A stretch of 64,000 nt of DNA from Cyclobacteriaceae bacterium (GTDB lineage Bacteria > Bacteroidota > Bacteroidia > Cytophagales > Cyclobacteriaceae), in the NCBI GenBank assembly GCA_019638275.1, contig JAHBUC010000007.1, positions 62,001 to 126,000 on the forward strand, written 5' to 3'. The position numbers and the translations under genes were made by a program. This document shows positions 1-7,486 of the stretch, piece after piece. Numbering within the stretch: the first letter of the stretch is position 1; each line of letters begins with the position of its first letter. The notes under the pieces were generated by a model. The model was not told where the DNA came from. It searched no databases and saw nothing but the letters and a program-made list of their open reading frames with translations.

Positions 1-475
1 CGGCAACTTCTTTGAAAGGCCGGTTTTCCATAAACCTCAACTCAATCAGTTGAAGTTCTTCGTGCTTCAACTGCTTGAGTATTTCCGGTAGTCGTTGTTT
101 CAGATCTTCCAAACCATCCTGCGCGAACATTTCTTCGTATAAGAAATCGGCAAGATCATCTTCCAACACCACTATGCGTGATCGCTTGGTTTTTCTGAAA
201 TAATCGTTGCATTCGTTAATAGCAATGCGATACAGCCAGGCCGAGAAGGGTAATCCCCTGAAATTATATTTCCCAATATTCAACAGAGCCTTTAAAAAGA
301 CCTGCGAGGTCAAATCGGCAGTCAGCTCCTTTTCTGCTGTACGATGGAGTATAAACAGGAAAATCGCCTTGTAATATTTTTCATAGAGCGGCTTAAAGGC
401 AGCGGAATCCTCTTTTGATCGGAGGATGAGCACTTCTTCTTCGTTTGAGATTTTAGTCTGGTAGTCTTGCTCCAC
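1..475 (-). CDS. ECF-type RNA polymerase sigma factor, partial (3' end outside window)
   Basis: The protein would direct RNA polymerase to a dedicated promoter set. About 158 residues are visible. A sigma-70 region 2 spans roughly residues 25-98, with the characteristic run F-SAWLYRIAINECNDYFRK. The start of region 4 (LPEILKQLKHEELQLIELRF, then RPFKEVA) is cut by the window edge. The reading frame opens just inside a stop at 500-502 and has no ATG. The best start is GTG at 473-475, so the first residue is an assumption. The upstream DNA has no recognisable anti-sigma gene; any anti-sigma partner would lie beyond coordinate 1. The family is clear, but the subgroup and regulon are not. Confidence 0.85.
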   Translation of the reverse strand, partial: MEQDYQTKISNEEEVLILRSKEDSAAFKPLYEKYYKAIFLFILHRTAEKELTADLTSQVFLKALLNIGKYNFRGLPFSAWLYRIAINECNDYFRKTKRSRIVVLEDDLADFLYEEMFAQDGLEDLKQRLPEILKQLKHEELQLIELRFMENRPFKEVA

Positions 476-656
476 GTGCTTATTGGGCCATTTTGAAGTC
501 TAAATGACAATTCCATTTAAAAGATACACTTCCTGCATAAAAAAGCCGTGAAATTCTGGTAAGAATGTGCCCTTCGAGAACTGAAGAGATAAAATTTTCA
601 AAACTATTTTTTTCTGTTGCCATAGGGCTGTCACCGGTCAATCGTTTTTTTGGTAC

Positions 657-770
657 ATGATTCATGCAAAATCATCTACACCGTTTATTAAAGTTTTATG
701 GCTAATAGCCGGAGTACTGATCGGAGTGTTGATCCTGGTGATTTTGCTTTCTGAACCGTTGTTAACCTAA
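657..770 (+). CDS. small single-pass membrane protein (37 aa)
   Basis: ATG at 657 opens a 37-residue frame ending TAA at 768-770. After a short polar start (MIHAKSSTPFIK) there is one strongly hydrophobic helix of about 21 residues, then a short tail (SEPLLT). It lies in a 300-bp gap between the divergent sigma factor and the next plus-strand gene, 13 bp before the latter, so the two may be co-transcribed. The composition is a convincing membrane helix rather than random sequence. I do not recognise the family, and no function can be assigned. Confidence 0.5.
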   Translation: MIHAKSSTPFIKVLWLIAGVLIGVLILVILLSEPLLT

Positions 771-783
771 GTCAATTTAAATT

Positions 784-996
784 ATGGATGTAATCGTGCT
801 TTCAACCTCCGTTCAATCGCCAATTCAGGTAAAATCCCTGGCACCAGTACTGAACGAATTGGCCGGTCAGGGTAACTGGAATTTTGCATTGGACGATGTA
901 GACCGGGTACTTCGCATTGTTTCAGATAAGATTAAACCTACCGATGCCGTGAAACTGTTGCGCAGTTGGGGAATTGATTGTAAGGAACTTGAATAA
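784..996 (+). CDS. conserved small hypothetical protein, HMA-like fold possible
   Basis: A 70-residue soluble protein without signal peptide or cysteine pair. The pattern of a short beta strand (DVIVLSTSV), helix, strand containing WNFALDDVDRVLRI, and final helix with LRSWGIDCKEL resembles the small ferredoxin-like heavy-metal-associated fold. The metal-binding CxxC of true HMA proteins is absent; the only Cys is near the C-terminus. Similar short proteins occur in Bacteroidota, in my recollection. It precedes the DHFR-like gene by 12 bp, suggesting co-transcription. Function unknown. Confidence 0.7.
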   Translation: MDVIVLSTSVQSPIQVKSLAPVLNELAGQGNWNFALDDVDRVLRIVSDKIKPTDAVKLLRSWGIDCKELE

Positions 997-1008
997 TTTA
1001 TAACCGAT

Positions 1009-1512
1009 ATGCGAAAAGTAATTTTAGGCGTAGCTGTAAGCCTCGATGGCTTTATTGAAGGTCCGAATGGCGAGTACGATTGGTGCCCGCCTCCCTCGAA
1101 AAATGAAATGGATAATTTCCTGGAGGGAATTGATGTAGTGTTTTTTGGGCGGAAGAGTTATGAATTGTTTGGCACGTCCGAGTATGCCAGCAAGACCTGC
1201 TATGTATTTTCCAATACGTTAACCGCTGTAAAGGGCAAGAATACCCATTTGCTTAGTGGCGATGTAGTGAGTGCAGTGAAGAAAATCAAGGCAGAGGAAG
1301 GGAAAAATATCTGGCTGTGGGGTGGCGCAAGCCTGACCACCACATTTATAAATGCAGGATTGGTGGATGAACTGTGGCTTGGCCTTGTGCCGGTAGTACT
1401 GGGGGCAGGCAAGCCGTTGTTTCAGGATATCAAAAAGCGTGAACTTTTTGAGTTCACCGAGGTAGACAAACAGCAAGGCTATCTTTCAATGAAACTTCGC
1501 TACAAAGGCTGA
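1009..1512 (+). CDS. dihydrofolate reductase family protein (RibD C-terminal-like)
   Basis: A 167-residue protein of the DHFR/RibD reductase superfamily, which uses NAD(P)H to reduce pterin or related substrates. The N-terminus has the family strand and loop VSLDGFIEGPNGE (residues 10-22). A glycine pair that contacts the nucleotide is at 105-106 (LWGGASL), and the C-terminal PVVLGAGKPLF at 128-138 is typical. Members near this size are usually standalone reductases of unknown substrate rather than folate-cycle DHFR, and the true catalytic acidic residue of FolA is not evident. Translation starts 12 bp after the preceding small gene. Confidence 0.85.
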   Translation: MRKVILGVAVSLDGFIEGPNGEYDWCPPPSKNEMDNFLEGIDVVFFGRKSYELFGTSEYASKTCYVFSNTLTAVKGKNTHLLSGDVVSAVKKIKAEEGKNIWLWGGASLTTTFINAGLVDELWLGLVPVVLGAGKPLFQDIKKRELFEFTEVDKQQGYLSMKLRYKG

Positions 1513-1524
1513 TGACGTTTCCGT

Positions 1525-1532
1525 TATCTTTG
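1525..1532 (+). promoter_or_regulatory. Bacteroidota -7 promoter element
   Basis: TATCTTTG matches the TAnnTTTG -7 consensus of the primary Bacteroidota sigma factor. It ends only five bases before the ATG at 1538, so a start site at the usual distance would give a leaderless or nearly leaderless mRNA. No good -33 TTTG was found. Confidence 0.5.
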
Positions 1533-1537
1533 CCTCC

Positions 1538-2116
1538 ATGACGATGGAGGAAAGGGTACAGGCTGTTGAACAGGTTTTTGAGAAACTCGATCAGGAAATT
1601 GCACAGTTTCAGGGTTGGTCGGGCTTGCATTGTAAGTGGGGATGTGGTAAATGCTGTTTCAAGCCCGATATTGAAGCTACTATTCTTGAGTTTCTTCCGT
1701 TTGCGCATGCTTTGTATCATGCCGATCAGGCATTTGCGTGGCTGGAGAAACTAAAACAATCAAGCGGATCCATTTGCTTGATTTTAAATCCGACACAATC
1801 AGGTGCGGGCCTGTGCACGGAGTACAAGCATCGCGGATTGATTTGCCGCCTCTTTGGATTTTCTGCGCGCACCAACAAGCATGGAAGAAAAGAATTGGTC
1901 ACGTGTGAAATCATCAAAACCGAACAGGCTGATCAGTATACGCTGGCGCATGAGAAAGTAGAGCAGGAGAAAGAGTCAATACCGGTCATGCATCAGTACT
2001 ATATGCAACTTCATGCAATTGATTACGAGTTGACGAAAGATTTTTACCCGATTAATCAGGCCATTCGTAAAGCCATTGAAACGGTGTTGGCCTGGTATGC
2101 TTACAGAAACGATTGA
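1538..2116 (+). CDS. YkgJ-family cysteine cluster protein
   Basis: A 192-residue cytoplasmic protein of the YkgJ/CxxCxxCC family (zinc- or iron-chelating domain; function poorly known). The clustered cysteines are Cys32, Cys36, Cys39 and Cys40 (HCKWGCGKCC), with further Cys80, Cys93, Cys103 (in GLICRLFGF) and Cys123 in the order expected for the fold. A second ATG at codon 3 (1544) is equally possible, because the -7 promoter element lies immediately upstream. The 3' end overlaps the convergent small gene by 16 bp. Confidence 0.85.
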   Translation: MTMEERVQAVEQVFEKLDQEIAQFQGWSGLHCKWGCGKCCFKPDIEATILEFLPFAHALYHADQAFAWLEKLKQSSGSICLILNPTQSGAGLCTEYKHRGLICRLFGFSARTNKHGRKELVTCEIIKTEQADQYTLAHEKVEQEKESIPVMHQYYMQLHAIDYELTKDFYPINQAIRKAIETVLAWYAYRND

Positions 2117-2397
2117 ACAACAACCTGTACCTTTTGCAGGATGATTTTGAATGCCTGAAGTTTCACAGTCGGCTGTACTGCATTTCCAATATCTGATGCT
2201 TCGTTGGAGGCCGGATTCAACCAGATTACCATTAAAATAATGGCGGCTACGGCTACGCCAAGCAGGAGGGAAAGTTCTTTATAGGTTAACCGCATTTTCA
2301 CATGGCGGTCTTTTACGAAACCTGTGCCAGTCTGAAAATCGCTCAAAGCAGCTTTTTTTGCTACTTTATTTGATGATATGTGTGCGATTTTGAACAT
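2101..2397 (-). CDS. hypothetical single-pass membrane protein
   Basis: A 98-residue frame. The first 34 residues are polar, then MRLTYKELSLLLGVAV begins one hydrophobic helix of about 20 residues followed by a soluble tail. The true start may be the internal ATG at 2295, giving 64 residues with a membrane anchor near the N-terminus. It is convergent with, and overlaps, the YkgJ gene, and divergent from the thioredoxin gene. I do not recognise a family. The membrane helix and the lack of a competing gene are the only support. Confidence 0.4.
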   Translation of the reverse strand: MFKIAHISSNKVAKKAALSDFQTGTGFVKDRHVKMRLTYKELSLLLGVAVAAIILMVIWLNPASNEASDIGNAVQPTVKLQAFKIILQKVQVVVQSFL

Positions 2398-2494
2398 GGT
2401 AATGATTTACTTCGAACAGTATACCCGTTGTTTTAGCTAAGGTTACTCCATGCGGCTTAAAAAGATTAAATCCTGTTTGAACCACATTCCGTGT

Positions 2495-2502
2495 TAAATT
2501 TG
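2495..2502 (+). promoter_or_regulatory. Bacteroidota -7 promoter element
   Basis: TAAATTTG matches TAnnTTTG, 30 bp upstream of the thioredoxin-family start at 2533. A TTTG at 2476-2479 lies upstream, but the 15-bp spacing is shorter than the usual 19-21, so only the -7 element is supported. Confidence 0.45.
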
Positions 2503-2532
2503 TTGCTGAACTAGTCTCAGGATTACAGGGCC

Positions 2533-3090
2533 ATGCGAATAATCTATAATATCTTTCTTTTTGTAGCACTATTAGCGATTTCTTCTTTCCATTTGCCGAA
2601 GGAGGAAAGCCCGGTAAAGTGGTTAACCTTTGAACAGGCTGTTGAAAAGGCAAAGGTTGAAAAGCGCAAAATTTTCATTGATGTGTACACCGATTGGTGT
2701 GGCTGGTGCAAAGTGATGGATAAGAACACATTCAGTGAACCCCGTATAGCGAAAATCCTGAACGAGAATTTTTACCCGGTTAAATTAGATGCCGAGCAAC
2801 GCGAAGATATCGTGTATGCCGGGCATACCTTCAAATTTGTGGAGTCTGGTAGAAACGGATATCATCAACTGGCTGCCTCTTTACTAAATAATAAGTTAAG
2901 CTATCCCACGGTTGTTTTTCTGGATGAAGACTTTCGGATCATTCAGCCGTTACCGGGCTATCAGAAGCCGGAAGAGTTTCATAAGATCGTTCAGTTTATT
3001 GGCGAGGATCATTTTAAAAAGATCTCCTGGACCGATTGGCAACTGAAGTATAAGTCGCCCTACGCAAGCGGTACTTCTTCTGGCAGGTAA
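2533..3090 (+). CDS. secreted thioredoxin-family protein
   Basis: A 185-residue thioredoxin-fold protein, probably acting in the periplasm on disulfides. Residues 1-19 form a signal peptide without lipobox cysteine. The active site is WCGWCK, with redox cysteines 56 and 59. The cis-proline is Pro125 in SYPTVVFLDE. The insertion between the active site and the cis-Pro, and the 'KVEKRKIFIDVYTDWCGWCK' context, fit the DUF255/thioredoxin_7-like group common in Bacteroidota rather than cytoplasmic TrxA. It is a single gene with its own promoter; downstream lies a hairpin oriented mainly for the opposite strand. Confidence 0.88.
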   Translation: MRIIYNIFLFVALLAISSFHLPKEESPVKWLTFEQAVEKAKVEKRKIFIDVYTDWCGWCKVMDKNTFSEPRIAKILNENFYPVKLDAEQREDIVYAGHTFKFVESGRNGYHQLAASLLNNKLSYPTVVFLDEDFRIIQPLPGYQKPEEFHKIVQFIGEDHFKKISWTDWQLKYKSPYASGTSSGR

Positions 3091-3110
3091 ATCTCAAAAG
3101 TCCGGACATA

Positions 3111-3145
3111 AAAAAACCATCAACAGTTAAACCTGCAGATGGTTT
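3111..3145 (-). terminator. intrinsic terminator of the small minus-strand gene
   Basis: An 8-bp perfect stem (3114-3121 with 3138-3145) and a 16-nt loop is flanked by AAAAAA at 3111-3116, which reads as a U-tract on the minus strand. It follows the 42-aa gene ending at 3173 and may also slow transcripts from the thioredoxin gene. Confidence 0.65.
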
Positions 3146-3172
3146 GTAATGAGTTAAGCAGATGTTACCGGC

Positions 3173-3301
3173 CTAATCTTTATTTTCTTGTTTCTTGGTT
3201 TTTTGGAAATCTACGTAGCCTATAGCTGCAGCAAAGCCAATAACCACGGCTACAATCGTGATAAACAAGTTGGCGCCACTTCCTACATATTGTTCAAACA
3301 T
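3173..3301 (-). CDS. small membrane protein (42 aa)
   Basis: ATG at 3299-3301 opens a 42-residue frame. It has a short polar N-terminus (MFEQYVGSGAN), one hydrophobic helix rich in Ile, Val, Ala and Gly, and a strongly charged lysine-rich tail (DFQKTKKQENKD). The positive tail predicts an N-out, C-in orientation. It ends just before an intrinsic terminator, which supports it as a real transcription unit. It is too short for family recognition, and the function is unknown. Confidence 0.6.
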   Translation of the reverse strand: MFEQYVGSGANLFITIVAVVIGFAAAIGYVDFQKTKKQENKD

Positions 3302-3378
3302 AATGGTATCGGTTTTTGATGAAGCAAATGTAGCCGATTGAGGCTAATCCTTAAAATTAATTTGTTATTAATTCGGCA

Positions 3379-3918
3379 TTAAATGCCCAATTCTTCGCGG
3401 TTTTCGCGCAAAACGCCAATGATAAAGGCAATGTGATCGGGCAGGGTTACACCCAACAGTTCGGCCCCTTTGTACACCTCATCTCGCTCCACTTTGGCCG
3501 TAAAACTTTTGTCTTTCAGTTTTTTAATAACCGATTTGGGTTCCAGGCTGGCAATGCCATCAGGCCGCACCTGGCAGCAGGCCACTATGAAGCCGGTAAG
3601 TTCATCGCAAGCCAGTAATGCTTTGTCGAGTTGGTTGGTGTACGGAACATTCCATTTGGTATAGTGTGCAGAGATGGCGTGCGCAATCTTTTCTTCACCC
3701 AAACTTTTTAGTTTTTCGACAATGATACCTGGATGTTTTTCGGGATAGGCCTCATAATCCGCATCGTGTAATAACCCGGCTATCGCCCACTCATCAGCAT
3801 GTTCGCCACAGTGTTTGGCATAGGCCTCCATCACCAATTCAATGCTGCGCATGTGCCGCAGCAAGCTTTGGCTTTTGGTCATTTCAGTTAACAAGGTGCG
3901 GGCTTCTTCGCGCGTCAT
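3379..3918 (-). CDS. HD-domain phosphohydrolase
   Basis: A 179-residue metal-dependent phosphohydrolase-type protein. The HD dyad is His51-Asp52 (GLLHDADYE). Other likely metal ligands are His22 near the N-terminus, a His in the EKIAHAISAHYTKWN stretch (80-90) and Asp105 (LLACDELTG), in the order expected for small HD proteins. It consists of the HD domain only, so the substrate is not predictable. Its start codon overlaps the stop of the upstream TPR gene by one base, implying translational coupling and a possible functional link. Confidence 0.82.
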   Translation of the reverse strand: MTREEARTLLTEMTKSQSLLRHMRSIELVMEAYAKHCGEHADEWAIAGLLHDADYEAYPEKHPGIIVEKLKSLGEEKIAHAISAHYTKWNVPYTNQLDKALLACDELTGFIVACCQVRPDGIASLEPKSVIKKLKDKSFTAKVERDEVYKGAELLGVTLPDHIAFIIGVLRENREELGI

Positions 3919-5066
3919 TACTTGAACAACTCTTTTCGTTTGTTCATAAAAATGAAGTTGAAGGCAGCGATTACCAACAGAATGGCGAGTATAATCAACA
4001 CGATAAACAACCGGCTGCTTTTTAATTGCAGGGTTTTAACTTCATCTTCCTTTTTTAATATTTCATATTGACGTTCCTTCTCGCTTAACTCAAGGGCCAT
4101 CTCCATTTGTGCAATTCTGCGTGTACTTTCTTCGCTGTGAATTCGTTCGCGGGCTGAGTCGTATTTCAGCAGACTTTCATACGCATCTTTTAATTTGTTC
4201 TGCCGGTAGTAACTGTATGAAATGTTCTTCAAAATTTCAGGTACCTCGGCATACACCTGAAGCTCATCGGAAAGCGCAAGCGCTTCATTCAGGTACTGTT
4301 GTGCCGGGCCGGGTTGATTGGCCTTGGTATAGGAAATACCAATGTTGGTAAGGCTGTTCAGCATACCCAATTTGTTGTTGGTTTGCCGTTCCAAATCAAG
4401 CGCCTTTTGGTAATGTTCAATGGCGCGCTGATAATTGCCTTGCTTGAAATATACATTGCCCATGTTGTTCAGTGGATCTGCCGTAGGCTTACCAATTTTT
4501 TCACTGAGTTGATACGCTTCAGAAAAATACCGCATGGCTTTTTCATACAACTGCAAATCGTTGTTCAGATTGCCCAGGTTGTTCATGGACCCTACCAGCT
4601 TCTGCGGATCACCTAATTCTTTAAACAACGCATTCGATTCTTCCAGGAATTTCATGGCCTGACCATAATCTTTTTTGATGGAGTAAATGGTAGCGATGTT
4701 ATTCTTGGTGGTGGCGATACCCTCTTTGTTTTGGAGTGTATCGTAAATGCTGAGTGACCGGATATAATATTCAAGGGCTTTATCGAGTGCGCCCTGATTG
4801 CGGTAAACCACTCCCAGGTTGTTGTAGCACGCGGCCATTCCCTTTCTGTCTTCAATTTCAGTTGCGAGGCTTAAGGCTTCACGGGTATAGCCGAGGGCCT
4901 TAACCGGGTCGGACTGAATGTGTGCCCGAAAAAGTTCGTTCAGGGTTTTCACCCGGCCTTCATTTTTGGCGGTATCCAGGGCCGTCAGCAGGCTATCGAT
5001 TACCGCATCTTGCGCCATGGCAGAATATGCGAAAAAGAGGACTAAAAGGGGCAATTTAAACCTCAT
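3918..5066 (-). CDS. TPR-repeat membrane protein, sensor-like but without an output domain
   Basis: A 382-residue protein with a signal peptide (residues 1-18, ending AMAQ), six or more tetratricopeptide repeats from about 20 to 300 (for example AACYNNLGVVYRNQGALDKA), a coiled-coil-like charged stretch around 305-345, and one membrane helix at about 353-373. It then stops after nine residues (MNKRKELFK). In Bacteroidota this layout normally continues into a histidine kinase or a LuxR-type DNA-binding domain. Here it ends at the membrane, and an HD hydrolase is encoded with a one-base overlap. I saw no kinase remnant downstream, so this is not an obvious frameshift. Confidence 0.85.
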   Translation of the reverse strand: MRFKLPLLVLFFAYSAMAQDAVIDSLLTALDTAKNEGRVKTLNELFRAHIQSDPVKALGYTREALSLATEIEDRKGMAACYNNLGVVYRNQGALDKALEYYIRSLSIYDTLQNKEGIATTKNNIATIYSIKKDYGQAMKFLEESNALFKELGDPQKLVGSMNNLGNLNNDLQLYEKAMRYFSEAYQLSEKIGKPTADPLNNMGNVYFKQGNYQRAIEHYQKALDLERQTNNKLGMLNSLTNIGISYTKANQPGPAQQYLNEALALSDELQVYAEVPEILKNISYSYYRQNKLKDAYESLLKYDSARERIHSEESTRRIAQMEMALELSEKERQYEILKKEDEVKTLQLKSSRLFIVLIILAILLVIAAFNFIFMNKRKELFK

Positions 5067-5199
5067 AGCGATTGATTTAAGGCGTTAAAGTTAATCTAAA
5101 ATGCGGGAATTCCGGTAAATTCTCTCGGGCCATTTCCGTCCGGATAAAATATCTTTACCTTCAACGTGGGGATGTTCAAATTTGATAAATTTTACCCAT

Positions 5200-5694
5200 A
5201 TGAAGAAACCAGCCGTATTCCTTTTCGCTTTGCTTTCCTTTTGTTCGATGCACGTGTATGCGCAGTCGACTAATGAACAACAGATTCAACAAGTCATTGA
5301 AAATCTTTTTATCGGAATGAAGAAAGGTGACAGTGCTTTGGTGCGCAGCGTGTTCCATGAGACCGTTACCATGGCCACGGCTTTTAAAAACAGGGAGCAA
5401 AAATCGATGTTACGAAGAGAGTCATCCATTGAAGATTTTGTGAAGTCAGTGGGCACACCAAGGGCAGATGCCTTGAATGAGGAAATCTGGAACCTGGAAA
5501 TAAAGGTGGATGGCGATCTGGCGCAAGCCTGGTGCGATTATGCTTTTTATGTAGGTAAGAAGTTTAGCCATTGCGGTGTGGATGCGTTTCAATTGTTTCG
5601 TACCGAAAAGGGATGGAAAATTTTCCACCTTGCCGACACACGCAGACCGACTGATTGTAACATTCCTGATACGGTTAGCGCAAAGTATAAATGA
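5200..5694 (+). CDS. secreted NTF2-like protein (lumazine-binding/DUF4440-type)
   Basis: A 164-residue protein with a cleavable signal peptide (about 1-22, ending HVYAQ). The mature part has the helix and curved sheet pattern of the NTF2-like superfamily: EQQIQQVIENLFIGMKKGD, later FVKSVG, WCDYAFYVGKKFSHCGVDAF and GWKIFHLADTRR. Such proteins in Bacteroidota are annotated as putative lumazine-binding or SnoaL-like, with unknown ligand. The ATG at 5200 is preferred over the in-frame TTG at 5182 because it gives a proper signal peptide. Confidence 0.75.
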   Translation: MKKPAVFLFALLSFCSMHVYAQSTNEQQIQQVIENLFIGMKKGDSALVRSVFHETVTMATAFKNREQKSMLRRESSIEDFVKSVGTPRADALNEEIWNLEIKVDGDLAQAWCDYAFYVGKKFSHCGVDAFQLFRTEKGWKIFHLADTRRPTDCNIPDTVSAKYK

Positions 5695-5735
5695 GTTTGC
5701 AATTTGAATTATCTCAGTAATTAACAATATAAAGC

Positions 5736-5824
5736 GGCCACAAGGACACCAATAGACTAAGAGCACTTTAGCCAGGCTAAAGGAGCCAAGTGAATTCTTG
5801 GTGACTTAGTGTCTTAGTGACAAA
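5736..5824. repeat. long imperfect inverted repeat, CACAAGGACACC-type dispersed element
   Basis: The left arm (5736-5765, beginning GGCCACAAGGACACCAATAG) and the right arm (5798-5824) are imperfect reverse complements. They are centred on the near-perfect palindrome TTTAGCCAGGCTAAA at 5767-5781. Each arm is made of a short word repeated with variation (CACTAAGACACTAAG-like). It fills the gap between the NTF2-like and phosphatase genes. I recall similar short-word elements being scattered in Bacteroidota intergenic DNA, but copy number here is unknown. Confidence 0.5.
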
Positions 5825-5855
5825 ACCCATATCGATACCAATTAATGAATGAATT

Positions 5856-6356
5856 ATGACTAAGTTTTTGCTAACTCCACTTTTGATTCTTTTTGCAATC
5901 AACCTGTCTGCACAGGATAAACTCACCACTTTCATACTCATCCGCCATGCGGAAAAGGATATGACGCAAAGCACCAACGATCCAGATTTATCAGCAGAAG
6001 GAAAAAAGCGTTCTGAACGATTGGCCGCGTTGTTAAATGAAGGTGAAGTGAATGCGATATACAGCACTCCGTATAAGCGCACCCGCCAAACGGTTGAGCT
6101 ATTGGCCAAGGCCAAAGGACTTTCCATTAACGATTATCAGGTTAACAAAGAAGAAGAAATTGACCGGATGATTACAAGTCATGCTGGCGGTACGATAGTA
6201 GTGTCTGGCCATTCCAACACCATTCCCTGGTTTGCCAATAAATTATTGGGTTACGAAAAATATCGCCCATGGGAAGATGGTGATTATGACAATGTGTTGC
6301 TGATCACCGTAACAGAAAGAGGAAAACTGGCCAAACTGGTTTGGTTAAATTATTGA
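5856..6356 (+). CDS. secreted histidine phosphatase (phosphoglycerate mutase-like)
   Basis: A 166-residue histidine phosphatase superfamily protein, close in size to SixA. The signal peptide (1-20, ending LSAQ) places it in the periplasm. The catalytic RHG-type motif is RHAEK, with Arg30 and phosphorylated His31. The second arginine lies in YSTPYKRTRQT (69-79), and the second histidine is His119 in VVSGHSNTIPW. All four core residues are present, so it should be active. The substrate is unknown, and a phosphosugar or phosphoprotein is possible. Confidence 0.88.
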   Translation: MTKFLLTPLLILFAINLSAQDKLTTFILIRHAEKDMTQSTNDPDLSAEGKKRSERLAALLNEGEVNAIYSTPYKRTRQTVELLAKAKGLSINDYQVNKEEEIDRMITSHAGGTIVVSGHSNTIPWFANKLLGYEKYRPWEDGDYDNVLLITVTERGKLAKLVWLNY

Positions 6357-6424
6357 TCATCAGAAACAAGTTGAACTAATTTCTGTTTAAAAGTTTAAGC
6401 ATTAGTTAGATAAACAATCATATT

Positions 6425-6455
6425 TATTGCCTACTGCCTATCACACTTTGCTTAC
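6425..6455. repeat. short TTGCCTACTGCCTA-type intergenic repeat
   Basis: TTGCCTACTGCCTATCACAC upstream of the aldo/keto reductase repeats the word TGCCTA. It resembles one arm of the larger element at 33004-33052 (TTGCCTACTGCTTACTGCC), suggesting a partial copy of the same family. Confidence 0.35.
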
Positions 6456-6467
6456 TATTTTATCAAT

Positions 6468-7457
6468 ATGGAATACAGACGTCTCGGAAAATCAGGATTA
6501 CAAGTAAGCGCGCTCTCGCTCGGCTCGTGGTTAACCTTCGGCAAACAAATCGATAACTCGGTTGCAGAAGAGCTGATGGTACTGGCGTACGATCAGGGTG
6601 TAAACTTTTTCGACAATGCTGAAATCTATGCGCGTGGTCGTTCTGAAATTGTGATGGGCGAAATCTTAAAGAAACACAACTGGCAACGAGACAGTTACAT
6701 TGTTTCCAGTAAAGTGTTTTTTGGGTATTTGGGTAAGGATGCAAAGCCAACACAGAAAGGCTTGAGTCGTAAGCATGTTGTAGAGGCATGCGGGCAAGCG
6801 TTAAAGCGTCTTCAACTCGATTACCTCGATTTGTATTTCTGTCACCGGCCCGATAAGGAAACACCGATTGAAGAAACGGTGTGGACGATGCACAACCTGA
6901 TTCAACAAGGAAAAATTTTGTATTGGGGAACCAGCGAATGGAGTGCACAGGAAATTACGGAAGCGCACATGGTGGCGCGACAGCATCATCTTATCGGTCC
7001 GGTAATGGAGCAGCCGCAATACAACATGCTGGAACGCACACGTGTAGAGGTTGAGTATGCACAACTATATAAAACCGTTGGGTTGGGAACGACCATTTGG
7101 TCGCCATTGGCAAGCGGTGTGCTTAGTGGAAAATACAATGCAGGTTTCGTAGAAGAAACCCGCCTGAGCATTTTAGGTATGGACTGGTTGAAAGAATCCG
7201 CACTTCAGGAAGAGAAGCTTGAGAAGTCGCGGAAGCTTACAGCATTTGCAAAAGAGCTAGGCGTAAGTTTGCCCGTGCTGGCGATTGCCTGGTGTTTGAA
7301 AAATCAACATGTGAGCACAGTAATTTTGGGTGCATCCAAAAAAGCACAGTTGCAGGAAAACTTCAATGCGTTGAATGCGCAACACTTGCTCACCGATGAG
7401 GTGATGAACAAAATCGAGGAAATTCTTCAAAACAAGCCGAAATTCCCCGACTACTGA
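6468..7457 (+). CDS. aldo/keto reductase, potassium-channel beta-subunit type
   Basis: A 329-residue NADPH-dependent aldo/keto reductase with a TIM barrel, reducing aldehydes or ketones in the cytoplasm. The full catalytic tetrad is visible: Asp49 (FFDNAEIY), Tyr54, Lys82 (VSSKVFFG) and His126 (LYFCHRPD). The C-terminal cofactor segment (VILGASKKAQLQEN) is typical of the AKR6/YghZ-Kv-beta branch, as are the length and the GTSEWSAQEI motif. It is a single gene between a phosphatase and an OmpA-like gene. The natural substrate cannot be told. Confidence 0.9.
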   Translation: MEYRRLGKSGLQVSALSLGSWLTFGKQIDNSVAEELMVLAYDQGVNFFDNAEIYARGRSEIVMGEILKKHNWQRDSYIVSSKVFFGYLGKDAKPTQKGLSRKHVVEACGQALKRLQLDYLDLYFCHRPDKETPIEETVWTMHNLIQQGKILYWGTSEWSAQEITEAHMVARQHHLIGPVMEQPQYNMLERTRVEVEYAQLYKTVGLGTTIWSPLASGVLSGKYNAGFVEETRLSILGMDWLKESALQEEKLEKSRKLTAFAKELGVSLPVLAIAWCLKNQHVSTVILGASKKAQLQENFNALNAQHLLTDEVMNKIEEILQNKPKFPDY

Positions 7458-7486
7458 TTTAGCGTTTTGCTTCGTAACTTTAAGCT

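Noticed and set aside
322..516. 64-residue minus-strand frame over the sigma factor start
   Set aside because: It is out of frame with the real sigma factor, which continues from a GTG start at 475.
480..665. 61-residue minus-strand frame upstream of the sigma factor
   Set aside because: No recognisable domain or membrane helix. It overlaps the small plus-strand membrane protein start and the sigma factor's leader; likely chance.
3918..3925. Frameshift that split a TPR-kinase protein
   Set aside because: The downstream frame encodes a complete HD hydrolase with its own start, unrelated to a histidine kinase.
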